The translations under genes were made by a program, and so were the position numbers. Under the pieces are notes generated by a model. The model did not search any database and was not told where the DNA came from. It saw only the letters and a list, made by a program, of their open reading frames with translations. Below, in pieces: positions 23,178 through 32,235 of a DNA stretch of 64,000 bases. The stretch is from Oscillospiraceae bacterium (GTDB lineage Bacteria; Bacillota; Clostridia; Oscillospirales; Oscillospiraceae), in NCBI GenBank assembly GCA_017469795.1, contig JAFUFT010000051.1, positions 1 to 64,000 of the forward strand. Direction: 5' to 3'. Positions within the stretch are counted from its first letter, which is position 1. Every line of letters begins with the position of its first letter.

Positions 23178-24223
23178 AGCACCTTCGCCACCAGCCAGCT
23201 ATCCACCTCATGGGGGACGGTCAGGGGGCGGCTCTGGAGTCCCAGCAGTTTCCGGTCGGGATTGTGTTCCACCCACACAGACGCTACGCGGTCAGCCTCT
23301 TCGGTGATGAAGTTCTGCTGGCCGTAGGGGATGTAGGAGATAGAGCCATAGAGCCGGGAGAACCGCGCCGCCGTGCTCATGATGGCGATAGTTCCATCGG
23401 GAACGAGCTTCTTTGTGGTGGGGTTCTCCGGATCAGTCCAGTTGTCCAGATACCAGTCGTTGTACTGGTAGAAGTCCAGCCCCAGCTTGCCATAACTGCC
23501 GATCCAGGTTGCGCCATTGGGGAGCTGCCTGGGGGCAATTCTCGCCAGGTCATAGTTCCGGATATCCAGCAGGCCCTTCATCTGTTCGCTTGTCACAAGC
23601 GCGTGGGCGGCGGTCCGATCCATAATGACCACATTGGGGTTGGTATAGCCGTTCTTCTGGATGGTCTCGCACCAGGTCTCCAGCTGGCCCAGGATATCAG
23701 CACTGCCGGAATCCCACTTGTCGGCGGCGGTTGTGATAGTCACGCTCTGCGTGAAATTAAAGTCGATCTCCTCATTGAGGCCGGGGCCAATCACGGGGAT
23801 TTTGCCGGTGAAGATGGTCTGCGCGGCCATCCATTCCTCCCGGCGGGTGATTGCCTCGTTCATGCGCTGTAGATCACGGGCGATTTTCCCGACAGCGCGG
23901 GATGCGGGGGTCCTTCCGGAGTAGATATGCTCTCCTGCCTCGCGGGTCATAAGGTCCTCCGCCGTGGTGATGGTGCTTTCGCTCACCAGCGGAGCCTTGT
24001 ATTCCTTGGTCTGGAATCCCTCGTTTGCCAGCACCGGCGCGTCCAGCTTTGGATGAACGAACGGTGCCAGCTCCCGGCCGCCCTTCACAATGTCAAACTC
24101 CACGGTCTCCGTGGGGAAGGTCTGCACATCGTTGAAAAAGGTGTCCCGCAGGAACGTATTGGCCCGGGGCATACGCTCGATCACGCCCCGAAGGGTTCTG
24201 GGGGTATAAAGATCAATAGGCAT
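23174..24223 (-). CDS. Major capsid protein (lambda GpE family)
   Basis: The 349-residue protein has GpE family features: N-terminal RTLRGVIERMPRANTFLRD, ETVEFDIVKGGRELAPFVHP, and the C-terminal EHNPDRKLLGLQSRPL. It builds the icosahedral head together with the upstream decoration protein. GAGAGGAG precedes the start. Confidence 0.94.
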   Translation of the reverse strand: MPIDLYTPRTLRGVIERMPRANTFLRDTFFNDVQTFPTETVEFDIVKGGRELAPFVHPKLDAPVLANEGFQTKEYKAPLVSESTITTAEDLMTREAGEHIYSGRTPASRAVGKIARDLQRMNEAITRREEWMAAQTIFTGKIPVIGPGLNEEIDFNFTQSVTITTAADKWDSGSADILGQLETWCETIQKNGYTNPNVVIMDRTAAHALVTSEQMKGLLDIRNYDLARIAPRQLPNGATWIGSYGKLGLDFYQYNDWYLDNWTDPENPTTKKLVPDGTIAIMSTAARFSRLYGSISYIPYGQQNFITEEADRVASVWVEHNPDRKLLGLQSRPLTVPHEVDSWLVAKVL

Positions 24224-24243
24224 TTTCGTTTCTCCTCTCTTTC

Positions 24244-24588
24244 TTACTCAATCAGGTCCTTGATGAAGATGCCGTTGCTCCGCAGAAGCGGGGCCACCGT
24301 GCTTACCTCCACCTCGTCCGGCAGGACCAGCTTACTTCCCGCAAACTCGCCGGTCATATAGACCACGACTTTGCCATTTTCCGCATCGGCGGCGGCAATA
24401 CCATAGGGGACCACGCCGCCGGTTGCGTTTGCCTTTGTATATGCGCTCGCCTTTCCGCCGGAAATCGTGACAAGGCTCCGGGCTACGATGTTCTCCCCAT
24501 CGTTCACATCCAGCGCCTCTTTGGCGATTTTCATATCCCCCATGATGAAGTTGTCGCCGTTTTTGGTATAGGTGTTTACCTCATACAT
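24244..24588 (-). CDS. Head decoration protein (GpD-like)
   Basis: The 114-residue protein is the size of lambda gpD. It has the beta-tulip pattern (ARSLVTISGGKASAYTKANATGGVVPYGIAA and GEFAGSKLVLP) and lies between the protease/scaffold and the capsid gene, as in lambda. It would cap capsid trimers. Confidence 0.88.
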   Translation of the reverse strand: MYEVNTYTKNGDNFIMGDMKIAKEALDVNDGENIVARSLVTISGGKASAYTKANATGGVVPYGIAAADAENGKVVVYMTGEFAGSKLVLPDEVEVSTVAPLLRSNGIFIKDLIE

Positions 24589-24606
24589 CGCTTGCGTCCT
24601 CCTCTC

Positions 24607-25692
24607 TTATTTCGTCGGAAAAACATCGTCCAGCACTGCGTTAAGCTCGTCCTGGCTGTTTTCTCCGGCGGCGGGAGTGCTGGTTTCCACCTGGTCAACC
24701 TTCCCGTCCTTCACATCCTTGTCCCTGTCCCCCAGGAACTTCTTGCCCTGCTTTTTCTGCCGGGCAACGATCTGAACCGCCACGGTCTCCGCAGTTGCCT
24801 CCGGGTCCTCCTTGGCCGCAGAGATCAGGTCCTCAAAGCCTGCCATGCTCATATTGTCAATGGCACTCAGTCTCTCCCGCTCCGCCTGCGCGGCGGCGGT
24901 TCTGATTTCGGCCAGAAGCTCCGGATTGTCCTTGGTCAGTTCATCCAGTGTCATAGGCATTTTTCTTTCCTCCGTTTCGTTTTCCGGATTCCCGGTATTA
25001 TCCTCAACGCCTCCCGCATTTTCGGGTTCCCCGGCCCCTTGGGTTCCCTCCTGCTCCCGGCGCATGAGTTCTTCGATTGGCGGCAATGCCGCGAAGGCCT
25101 GCCGCATTCCGCCTGCCATTGCCACAGCGGAGCTTGTGAGCTTTGTTTCTGCGTCCTGGTCCTCCCAGAGAATCGTGTCAGCAAACCCCCGTTCCACGGC
25201 CTCCTGTGCAGTGAAGAACGTTTCGTTCCGCATCAGGTCATGTAGTGTCTCCCGGTCCGTCTTGCCCTGGCATTTATACTCATAGGCATTCAGGATGCTT
25301 TCATCGACGGTGCGGAGCATCTGCCCTGCTTCGTTCATGTCCTGCTCGTTCCCCCACGCTTGTGAACTTGCCCGGTGAATCATCACGTTCGCCACCGGGG
25401 AGATCCGCACCGTGTCCGCGCCGGACGCAAAGACGCTTGCCGCGGATGCGGCGATTGACTGGATTTCAACTGTTACATGGCGCTGGGAGTTGCGGAGGAG
25501 CGTGTACATCTCAAGCCCCAGATATACAGACCCGCCACCGGAATTGACCTCAAAAATTAGTCCCTCTTGGTCCTCCGGTGAGTCCAGCGCATCCCTTACG
25601 TCCTTAGGACAGCACACGTCGTTGTAGCCCCACCGCCTGTAAACCGCAGCTCGGTCATTGGTTACAACCGTTCCGCCTAACTGCACTCTCAT
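24607..25692 (-). CDS. Head maturation protease, S14/ClpP family, with scaffold tail
   Basis: The 361-residue protein has a ClpP-like protease domain (about 1-205): EVNSGGGSVYLG, QSIAASAASVFASGAD with the nucleophile Ser, and MIHRASS with the His. The tail (about 215-361) is Glu/Ala-rich and coiled, consistent with an embedded scaffold, as in lambda gpC. The start at 25692 overlaps the portal stop by ATGA. A longer frame to 26094 is a shadow of the portal gene. Confidence 0.93.
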   Translation of the reverse strand: MRVQLGGTVVTNDRAAVYRRWGYNDVCCPKDVRDALDSPEDQEGLIFEVNSGGGSVYLGLEMYTLLRNSQRHVTVEIQSIAASAASVFASGADTVRISPVANVMIHRASSQAWGNEQDMNEAGQMLRTVDESILNAYEYKCQGKTDRETLHDLMRNETFFTAQEAVERGFADTILWEDQDAETKLTSSAVAMAGGMRQAFAALPPIEELMRREQEGTQGAGEPENAGGVEDNTGNPENETEERKMPMTLDELTKDNPELLAEIRTAAAQAERERLSAIDNMSMAGFEDLISAAKEDPEATAETVAVQIVARQKKQGKKFLGDRDKDVKDGKVDQVETSTPAAGENSQDELNAVLDDVFPTK

Positions 25693-27269
25693 GTATCTTC
25701 CTCCTTGTCTCTGCTCCGATTTGTTCCGGACTGCTGCTTGTCCTCCCGGATTTCCTCCATGCCCGCCTCCTGCCGCATGACCCGCTCCTTGGCGATTTGG
25801 GCGCAGTTTTCGGCATAGTCGGTACTGGTAAGCTCCATGGCCTCCTTGGCACCCGTGGAAAGACCGTACTGCATCCGGAGTCCCGCCGCCTTTACCTCGT
25901 CGATGGGGTTTAGCTGTCCCTGACTCGGCCCGTACCATTCCGCATTTGTGTAGCATCTGCGGATTGCCGGGTCTGTAAAAAAGCCCGGTGCTTTGATCCT
26001 GCCTTTTGCTACCGCCTCGCACATCCATTCTTCGTAGATTGGCTGGCAGAATCCCGAGGCCATCCAGTCCCGGTACATATTGAAGGTTTTCCACGCCTCC
26101 AGCAGAGCACCCCTTGATGCGGAATAGCTTGCGGTAAACTGTTTAAGCAGGAGCTCTTGCGGAAGTTCCAGGGCCGCCCCAATCTGTTTGCAGATAGAGG
26201 AAACGAACCCGTCGAAGCTGGTATTTGGCCGCCCTGGTGTTACTGCATTGGCCTTTTCTCCCGGTGCCAGTTCCACAATCCCGCCGGGGCTCATTTCGAT
26301 GGTTCCGTCGTTACCGTGGTCTACCTGTTCCTCCTCCGGGACCATTTCGCCCAGCAGGTTCCCGCCCGGGTCCTCCGTTTCAATGAAAGTCGTTGTCAGT
26401 CCTGCCACAACTGCCGCAATCAGTTCTGCCTCCGTGTAGCGCCCGATCTGTTTGAGCGCTTCGATGATCGGTGCCAAAAGCGGTACGCCCCGGACCTGTC
26501 CGATTCGTTCCCGATTAAATAGCTGAATGACGTTCCTGCGGCCTGTCAGCTTTCCGTATGCCTCTACCCGCACCCAGCCTTGGTCTCTCTGGATTTGTCC
26601 GAGCGGATGCCGCTTGGAGATGTAGTAGGCCACAACTTCCCCGTTCTTGTCGCGCTCTACGCCGTCAACGATTCGTTCGTCCAAGTCGTTCCGCTTTCCT
26701 GGTGGGGTGCTGCATCTGTCCGCCTCTACCAGACTTACCCGTAGGTCATAGATGCTTCCTGTCCTGTGCCAGGCTGGAAGTAACGCCAAAACATCCCCGG
26801 ACAACATCCAGTTTGTAAACGCAAGCTGCTGTAGCTCGTAGAAATTACTCTGCCTTGCAGCGTCACAATCCGTTGAATCAGCCCACATATTCCACTCTGC
26901 CGTGATCTGCCGTTCAGTTTCCGCCGCCTGTTCGTCCGTGATTCCCAGTACCTCGGCATTGATCTTTGGCTTTACGCTCAGTCCTTCGCCTATAACGCTT
27001 GTCCGGTATGTCTTGACTGCTCCTGTTGCCAGCGGTGTCCCCATGTATAGGTCTCGGCTCCTCTGGCGCAGTGTCGGAAGATTGTCCTCAATGTCCTCCT
27101 TGCTGCTCCCGCCGTCGTCCAGCCATCCCGCCGTCGATGTTTTATGATGATTTGCGCCGTGGTTCCCGTAGCCGCTGTTCTGGATAATTTGCAGCCGCCT
27201 CCTGGCGCTTTCTCTCTGGAGCGCCCGTTCCGGGCTGATCGCCTCAATGGCGCGGTCTAAAAGATTCAT
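25689..27269 (-). CDS. Portal protein (lambda GpB family)
   Basis: The 526-residue protein is of GpB size. It has SRDLYMGTPLATGAVKTYRTSVIGEGL near the N-terminus, AFTNWMLSGDVLALLPAW and LPQELLLKQFTASYSASRGALLEAW. The last is the portal signature for the wing/stem region. The start at 27269 is preceded by GGAGGG, which lies just past an intrinsic terminator. Confidence 0.94.
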   Translation of the reverse strand: MNLLDRAIEAISPERALQRESARRRLQIIQNSGYGNHGANHHKTSTAGWLDDGGSSKEDIEDNLPTLRQRSRDLYMGTPLATGAVKTYRTSVIGEGLSVKPKINAEVLGITDEQAAETERQITAEWNMWADSTDCDAARQSNFYELQQLAFTNWMLSGDVLALLPAWHRTGSIYDLRVSLVEADRCSTPPGKRNDLDERIVDGVERDKNGEVVAYYISKRHPLGQIQRDQGWVRVEAYGKLTGRRNVIQLFNRERIGQVRGVPLLAPIIEALKQIGRYTEAELIAAVVAGLTTTFIETEDPGGNLLGEMVPEEEQVDHGNDGTIEMSPGGIVELAPGEKANAVTPGRPNTSFDGFVSSICKQIGAALELPQELLLKQFTASYSASRGALLEAWKTFNMYRDWMASGFCQPIYEEWMCEAVAKGRIKAPGFFTDPAIRRCYTNAEWYGPSQGQLNPIDEVKAAGLRMQYGLSTGAKEAMELTSTDYAENCAQIAKERVMRQEAGMEEIREDKQQSGTNRSRDKEEDT

Positions 27270-27281
27270 TTGCAACCCTCC

Positions 27282-27334
27282 AAAACAGAAAAAGCGTGGT
27301 CGGCTATCGAGTATTCCTCGGTAGCTGACCACGC
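27282..27334 (-). terminator. Intrinsic terminator or attenuator ahead of the portal gene
   Basis: An 18-bp fully paired stem (27294-27311 with 27317-27334, two G-T pairs) has a 5-nt loop and, on the minus strand, is followed by TTTTTCTGTTTT. It sits inside the late operon, between the 43-residue gene and the portal ribosome-binding site. Confidence 0.85.
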
Positions 27335-27371
27335 TCGGCCCTTCTCCCCAAACGCTTATGGGTGAGGTTGT

Positions 27372-27503
27372 TTATTTTGTTTTCAGTTCTTCCCGGCGCA
27401 CTCTGACGATTTTAACGCCGTCCTTACCCGGTATCAGCTCCACTCGCTCCCCGCGGGTGATTGCTTTTTCTATGGCCTCTATGGCCTCCTTTGTCAGTTT
27501 CAC
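27372..27503 (-). CDS. Small head-region protein, unknown
   Basis: The 43-residue basic protein (VKLTKEAIEAIEKAITRGER then VELIPGKDGVKIVRV) has a GTG start overlapping the previous stop (GTGA) with GAGGGACCT upstream. Similar small Lys/Glu proteins precede GpB-type portals in Firmicute prophages; no function is known. Confidence 0.6.
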   Translation of the reverse strand: MKLTKEAIEAIEKAITRGERVELIPGKDGVKIVRVRREELKTK

Positions 27504-27733
27504 AGGTCCCTCGGAATTGCCCGCCACACCCGGCGGCGCTTCGGTCCCAGCTTTGTCACCCAGTCTTGCCAATACTGGATATCTTTCTCCACCGTTGCCA
27601 GGTCAGCCCGCTCCAGTTCGCGGCTCCCCAGTTTATACCTCTGTCCGGTAAGTATCGCTTCTCTGGCTTCAAGCGCTTGCTCCAGGCTCCGCTGTGCCCG
27701 CTCCAGGGTGATTCCGTACTTATTTGACGCCAT
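27500..27733 (-). CDS. gpW-like head-tail joining protein (DUF6148-type)
   Basis: The 77-residue helical protein has the gpW-family layout: two helices around TGQRYKLGSRELERADLATVEK. Lambda gpW lies at the same place between terminase and portal and completes the head. The start at 27733 overlaps the terminase end by 14 nt. Confidence 0.75.
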   Translation of the reverse strand: MASNKYGITLERAQRSLEQALEAREAILTGQRYKLGSRELERADLATVEKDIQYWQDWVTKLGPKRRRVWRAIPRDL

Positions 27734-29546
27734 CTGACCGCTGCCTCCTCTTTTTCGCCGCCCGCCGCCTCTGGATTCCATCCAGTGGCGGATTCGCAAT
27801 CTCCAGCGCCGCTGTTGCATAGTCTCTGATGTCAAGCGGTTCATTCCTCCTATACCCCTTGTTTCTCAGCTCCCATGTATAGACAGACTGGCCTTTTTTA
27901 TATTTGACCACCCGCTTTTCTGCGGTCAGGCCCTTGAAGTATTCTTCCGTATATCTGTGTTCCTCGTTTGCGGAAAAATGGCAGAACCCCGGCCCCGGAT
28001 ATTTTACGTTGAGCCGGTCCATGACGAACGCTTTCCCATTGTCTACGCCAATCAGAAAAAGCGGGGTCTGCTGCCGGTTCCCTTTGGATGCACGTCCGAT
28101 AAACGGCACTTCGCAGCCGTCCCGGCCCTTGATCGCAAATATATTTCTATGCGTTCTGGTCTTGCAGAACCGGTATACCTCGTTCGTGAAGTGGCCGCCG
28201 GAGTCGATGCAGGTACACCCAACTTTCAGAATGGTCCCGTCTGATTTCGTAAACGATTTTTGCAGGTGCATATCCAGCTGAGTCCATACGTCAGGCCGTT
28301 TCAGGTCTCCGTAGAGGATGTTATAGCCCAGGCCCCAGCTCTCATAGCCAACGCCCCAGCCCACATACTCAAATTCAAACCGATCATCCTGTACGTCCAC
28401 GCCCACCGTGATAAACAGCACTCCTTCCGGTGCTTCCGCCGGATAAGTCTCCAACCGGTCCATGAGGTCTGCGTATTCCACGCTGTCCCCATCTTCTTCC
28501 CAAGTCTGCGCCATTTCGGTGTTGGTCCAGCTCTTGAGCGGTTCCAGGTTCCCTTTTTCCTTCTCGTCGCAGGCCAGCAGGAAGGAATCCACGATTTCTT
28601 CCCACCTGGAGAACGCAGAGGCCAGGGAGTTTAGATGAAAGCCCTTCGTCGCCCGTTCCGGGTGCTGCTCTATGTACCTCCCGTTTTTGGACTGCGCTTT
28701 CCACTCCGGTTCAGAAAAGACTTCTTCGCAATGCTCACACTTCATGTAGATGTTGCGGTTTTCGCCTGACCGGAATCCCTCTGAGTCGAATATGATCTTT
28801 CCCCATTCCAGCGGCTGTAATTTTCCGCATCCAGGGCATGGGATATTCCAAACGCCCATTGTGGAGTGCTCATACTCCGTTTCCACGCGGCTGTCTCCCT
28901 TGATCGTCGGGGTGGAGGTAATGACCACCTTCCGATTCCAAAAGGATTTCGTCCGCTGCTCCGCCAGAAATAGCGGGTCTCCCTCTCTTCCCGCTGTGGC
29001 CGGGTATCTGTCGATCTCGTCCGCCAGTAGAATCCGCACCGGCTGGGCCGCCAGAGAGGCCGGGGAGTTTGCGCCCACGATAGTCACATACCCGCCCGGG
29101 AATATCTTGTTCATAATGGTGTTCCCGGAAACGCGGCTTCTGTCATCGATTCGCTCCGATATAACGGGCGTGTCCCGAACCATCGGGGAGAGTCTGGTCT
29201 TGCTGAACTTCTCTCCCATTTCCATGGTTGGGTCCATCACCATCATGGCCGACGGGTCATAGTGGACATAGTACCCGATAGGATTCAGGATCGCGCAGTC
29301 GGTTTTCCCGGTCTGGGCACCCCACATCAGCACCACCTTTCGGACATTCCGATTGCTGATTGCATCCATAGGTTCCCGTTGGTATGGCGCTCTGGACGTC
29401 CGCCATTTTCCCGGCTCCGCTGCCGCAGTGCTGCTGATATATCGGTATCCGTCCGCCCACTTTGACATAGACAGGTTAGGCGGTGGCTCCATCTTCTTTA
29501 GGATTTTCCGGAACAGCCTTTCTGTTTTAGGGGGAATCTGTCTCAT
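27720..29546 (-). CDS. Terminase large subunit (GpA family)
   Basis: The 608-residue protein is a lambda GpA-type packaging ATPase-nuclease. It has the N-terminal SKWADGYRYISS, a Walker A-like MWGAQTGKT, Walker B LLADEID, a CxxC zinc pair (CPGCGKL, CEHCEEVF) and the nuclease core TVGVDVQDDRFEFE. GpA enzymes usually cut at cos sites. Start chosen at MRQIPPK; the earlier Met lies in the small-subunit gene. Confidence 0.95.
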   Translation of the reverse strand: MRQIPPKTERLFRKILKKMEPPPNLSMSKWADGYRYISSTAAAEPGKWRTSRAPYQREPMDAISNRNVRKVVLMWGAQTGKTDCAILNPIGYYVHYDPSAMMVMDPTMEMGEKFSKTRLSPMVRDTPVISERIDDRSRVSGNTIMNKIFPGGYVTIVGANSPASLAAQPVRILLADEIDRYPATAGREGDPLFLAEQRTKSFWNRKVVITSTPTIKGDSRVETEYEHSTMGVWNIPCPGCGKLQPLEWGKIIFDSEGFRSGENRNIYMKCEHCEEVFSEPEWKAQSKNGRYIEQHPERATKGFHLNSLASAFSRWEEIVDSFLLACDEKEKGNLEPLKSWTNTEMAQTWEEDGDSVEYADLMDRLETYPAEAPEGVLFITVGVDVQDDRFEFEYVGWGVGYESWGLGYNILYGDLKRPDVWTQLDMHLQKSFTKSDGTILKVGCTCIDSGGHFTNEVYRFCKTRTHRNIFAIKGRDGCEVPFIGRASKGNRQQTPLFLIGVDNGKAFVMDRLNVKYPGPGFCHFSANEEHRYTEEYFKGLTAEKRVVKYKKGQSVYTWELRNKGYRRNEPLDIRDYATAALEIANPPLDGIQRRRAAKKRRQRSDGVK

Positions 29547-30009
29547 TGGCAAATAGTGTATCGTAGTCGGACAGCTCATTCAGGGCGTCGTCTGTTGCTT
29601 CTTTTAGTATTTCAAATATTTCCGTGGTGTCGCTCTCCTTTGCCAGCCGTGCGGCCAGTCTTGAGGGGATTGCCATGATTCTGGATCGGAAATTCAGGAC
29701 CATAGCTGTTACAACCTGTTCCACGTCCTTTGCATCATGGAGCGTACCGTCCTTGAGTCCCATTTCGTACTCCTGTTCCATGCGTTTTGCCCGCATCAAA
29801 AGCGCCCGCTCCGTAGCGTAGTCGGCTGTTTCCACTTTCTTTTCGCCCAACTTCCCTTTGCAGTGTGCGATTATGGCCGCCGCGCATGGCTCCAATTCAT
29901 AGGTGGTCCCTTTTCGGTAGGAGATTACCCCCGCCTTTCTCAGGTTTTCAATCTCGCTGGCCGTCAGTCCCAGGGCATTTGCAAGCGCCTTTCCAGTATA
30001 AAGCCGCAC
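29527..30009 (-). CDS. Terminase small subunit (Nu1-like)
   Basis: The 160-residue protein has an N-terminal winged-helix-like motif (GKALANALGLTASEIENLRKAG) and a helical C-terminal half (ADYATERALLMRAKRMEQEYE) typical of gpNu1/DUF1441 proteins that recognise cos and recruit GpA. It is coupled to GpA by overlap. It is the first gene of the late operon; GTG start. Confidence 0.85.
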   Translation of the reverse strand: MRLYTGKALANALGLTASEIENLRKAGVISYRKGTTYELEPCAAAIIAHCKGKLGEKKVETADYATERALLMRAKRMEQEYEMGLKDGTLHDAKDVEQVVTAMVLNFRSRIMAIPSRLAARLAKESDTTEIFEILKEATDDALNELSDYDTLFANETDSP

Positions 30010-31151
30010 CTTCCTTGCCCTCCAGTCCCGTTTATGGTACTCTCTTTGTTTTCAATTATACAATATTCTCGTTCAAAAAAACGGCAATCTTTCAAAATCC
30101 AGAAAACCGTTGATATTAAATGGTTTCCGGGCATTTCCCCGCCAAAATATCCCTCGAAAACGGAAATCCCCAAAGTACCAAAAGTGGTACATAGTAACGA
30201 ACCACCCCCTAAAAATCCCGCTCTAAAACCCTGGTGAAAAAATTTTCATATCTAGCTATCTCCCGGGCCGCTCTGCACCCACGGGCCTCCAGCTCCCCGG
30301 AAGGACCCAAGCAGCGCCTTGAAGACGCGCCTGCGCCCGCGCCTGCTGCGAAAAATCAAAGAGTCAAGATTGCGCGTGTTGCGAATAAATCAAGGCATTG
30401 AGAGGGCCGCCGCCCCTGCGGTGCTCTCCACGCCCCAGCGGTGCGGCGCGGTCTCACCTCCCGGCCATGTCCCGCCGCCGCGGTGCCACCACACTACCGC
30501 GCGCAGGCGCTAGTCTTGCTAATATCTTCCCTGGTACTATCCCGCGCCCGTAAAGCCCTTTCCCGCCGGAGTCGCGGCCCGGATCGCTGGCCGGAAATGC
30601 CGCCGGAATTGGTTTCCGTCCCAGTCGTCAGCCGACGGACCGCCGCCGCTGTCGCCTGCCGCCGCTCCTCGTCCGCGTCATACGCCCGCCGCTGTCCGAA
30701 CCTCTTGCCGGAAACGTCGCCGAAAGATTGACCGGGTCTGTGTCCATCCCATCCGCGCCGGGGCATTGCCGCTGCCGCCCCTGCGCCTGGCCCGCATCGG
30801 ATCAGCCGCCCAGCCTGGAGGCCCGGCCCTTTCTGTTGCCGTGTCTCCCAGCTACGCGGCCCGCCCTGCATCCGCCGTGCCGCTGCCGTCTGCCGCCCTG
30901 CATCTGCCGCGCCAGGATCATCCGCCCGGCCTAGAGGTGCGGCCCCGCCTCCGCCGCCTGGGCCGTTGCCGCCTGCGCCGAAACCCTTTACGGACGCGAT
31001 AGCATACCAGGGGAGTAGTAATATAACTTCCCGCGCGCCGCGAAATAATCAAGGCACAGCCCAGCGCATAATTCAACCGTTTGCGAGGCCCCGACAATTT
31101 TTACCCCTACGGGGTAACAGCCCAGCGGCGATAAATTTTTGCAAAAACCGC
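30010..31151. other. 1.1-kb intergenic region, no convincing gene; possible late promoter and cos region
   Basis: The first 200 bp are AT-rich and hold, on the minus strand, TATAAT at 30055-30060 without a clear -35, a possible activator-dependent late promoter. From 30240 to 31000 the DNA is very GC-rich; frames there are open on both strands simply from composition and lack ribosome sites. Lambda-type terminases cut next to the Nu1 gene, so cos could lie here. No cos motif was identified. Confidence 0.45.
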
Positions 31152-31180
31152 TTGACAGACCCGGCAACGCCGTGTTATCA
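31152..31180 (+). promoter_or_regulatory. Promoter of the plus-strand island
   Basis: TTGACA at 31152-31157 and TTATCA at 31175-31180 have a 17-bp spacer. The spacer contains one copy of an inverted repeat described separately. Confidence 0.75.
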
Positions 31181-31208
31181 TGGCGACGATGGAACACGGC
31201 AACGCCGT
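31161..31208 (+). promoter_or_regulatory. Pair of candidate operators at the island promoter
   Basis: Two near-identical 13-bp dyads (ACGGC-AAC-GCCGT) lie at 31161-31173, inside the promoter spacer, and 31196-31208, just downstream of the start point. The arrangement is that of a repressor site; the island's own HTH protein at 34960 is a candidate binder (inference). Confidence 0.5.
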
Positions 31209-31250
31209 AACACAGCCGCCGCCCGGCGGCCCAGACGAAAGGAGCACGAC

Positions 31251-31526
31251 ATGAAAAAACTGAATATCTTCCGCGTTTATCTCGACGATGGACGGAACGC
31301 ATTCCGGGTTTTGGTCCCGGCGACAGATGCAAAGGACGCCGCGAAATGGTGCGAGGGCAACGGCGACGTGATCGCCGTAAAGCAGAACACCCGCGAAAAC
31401 TGCGACTTGGTTGACATCGACCTGGAACACCTTGCGGAAACACTCCAAAAGAACGCATGGGGTCAGGATGAAATAGACGTAATCACCCGGACCCTTTCCC
31501 GCGTAGGACTTGAGCGACTGCGCTGA
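31251..31526 (+). CDS. Unknown protein, first gene of the plus-strand island
   Basis: The 91-residue protein begins MKKLNIFRVYLDDGRNAFRV. It has an alpha/beta pattern with VLVPATDAKDAAKWCEGNGDVIAVK. No family was recognised. GAAAGGAGC precedes the start. Its TGA stop is the first triplet of structured element A1. Confidence 0.7.
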   Translation: MKKLNIFRVYLDDGRNAFRVLVPATDAKDAAKWCEGNGDVIAVKQNTRENCDLVDIDLEHLAETLQKNAWGQDEIDVITRTLSRVGLERLR

Positions 31527-31574
31527 CCTTGACCGACGGCCCCGGCAGACGGGGCCGCCCAGTGAGGGCCAGAC
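31524..31574 (+). repeat. Structured intergenic element A, copy 1
   Basis: TGACCTTGACCG, an 8-bp stem (31537-31544 with 31550-31557, loop GCAGA), then CAGTGAGGGCCAGAC after a short linker. The flanks are conserved in copies at 32730 and 33098, while the stem sequence differs and pairing is kept. Confidence 0.75.
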
Positions 31575-31632
31575 GTCCCCGAACAAATCAAAATCACGCG
31601 GCCACACCGCACACAACCGAAAGGAGAACACC

Positions 31633-32142
31633 ATGAAAACTAAATACTTCACCGGATGCAACACCCTGGACGAGTTGAAAGCAGCCTACCGGAAAGCCTG
31701 CAAGGCCAACCATCCCGACCTCCACCCGGACGATCCCGGGGCCGAGGCCCGCATGAAGGAGATTAACGACGAGTATGAAAGCCTGTTTAACATCCTTAAG
31801 GCCCGGAACAATGCCGCCGCCAGCGCCAACGAGGCCGGGGCCAAGTGGACCACGGAAACGCCCCGCGAATTCGTCACCGTCCTCTCTAAGCTGATCGCCC
31901 TGGAGGGCCTGAACATTGAGCTTTGCGGCTCCTGGCTCTGGTTCGGCGGCAACACCTACGAACACCGCGCCGCGCTCAAGTCTGCCGGATGCCGCTGGAG
32001 CCACAGCAAGAAGATGTGGTACTGGAGACATGAAGAGGATGCCGAATGGAGGAGCCGCGGCAGCGCGACAATCTCCGAAATCCGCGAGAAGTACGGCAGC
32101 GAACGGATTGCAACCGCCCGCGCCGCAAGAATCACCGCATAA
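31633..32142 (+). CDS. J-domain-like protein with C-terminal WYW module
   Basis: The 169-residue protein has an N-terminal J-domain-like stretch (LKAAYRKACKANHPDLHPD, with HPD at about 31-33) that could stimulate Hsp70. A C-terminal module follows (SWLWFGGNTYEHRAALKSAG then RWSHSKKMWYW). A related module occurs in the gene at 32236. Such proteins are common on Firmicute mobile elements; the role is unknown. Strong CCGAAAGGAGAAC upstream. Confidence 0.75.
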   Translation: MKTKYFTGCNTLDELKAAYRKACKANHPDLHPDDPGAEARMKEINDEYESLFNILKARNNAAASANEAGAKWTTETPREFVTVLSKLIALEGLNIELCGSWLWFGGNTYEHRAALKSAGCRWSHSKKMWYWRHEEDAEWRSRGSATISEIREKYGSERIATARAARITA

Positions 32143-32144
32143 CA

Positions 32145-32235
32145 GCCGAAACGGCCCCGCCCGGGGCCGTCCGCCGGGGATCGCCTCCCGGCGCTGATGA
32201 CGGCAGGCGAAACAGCCGAAAGGAGAACAAAGAAC
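32145..32235 (+). repeat. Structured intergenic element B, copy 1
   Basis: AGCCGAAA is followed by a stem ACGGCCCC/GGGGCCGT, then a second stem CGCCGGG/CCCGGCG, then GCTGATGA and the ribosome site CCGAAAGGAGAAC. The block recurs at 33572-33661 with stem changes. Confidence 0.65.

Noticed and set aside
30494-31002. Arg/Ala/Pro-rich frames on both strands in the gap before the plus-strand island
   Set aside because: Composition-driven, no ribosome sites, no family resemblance.
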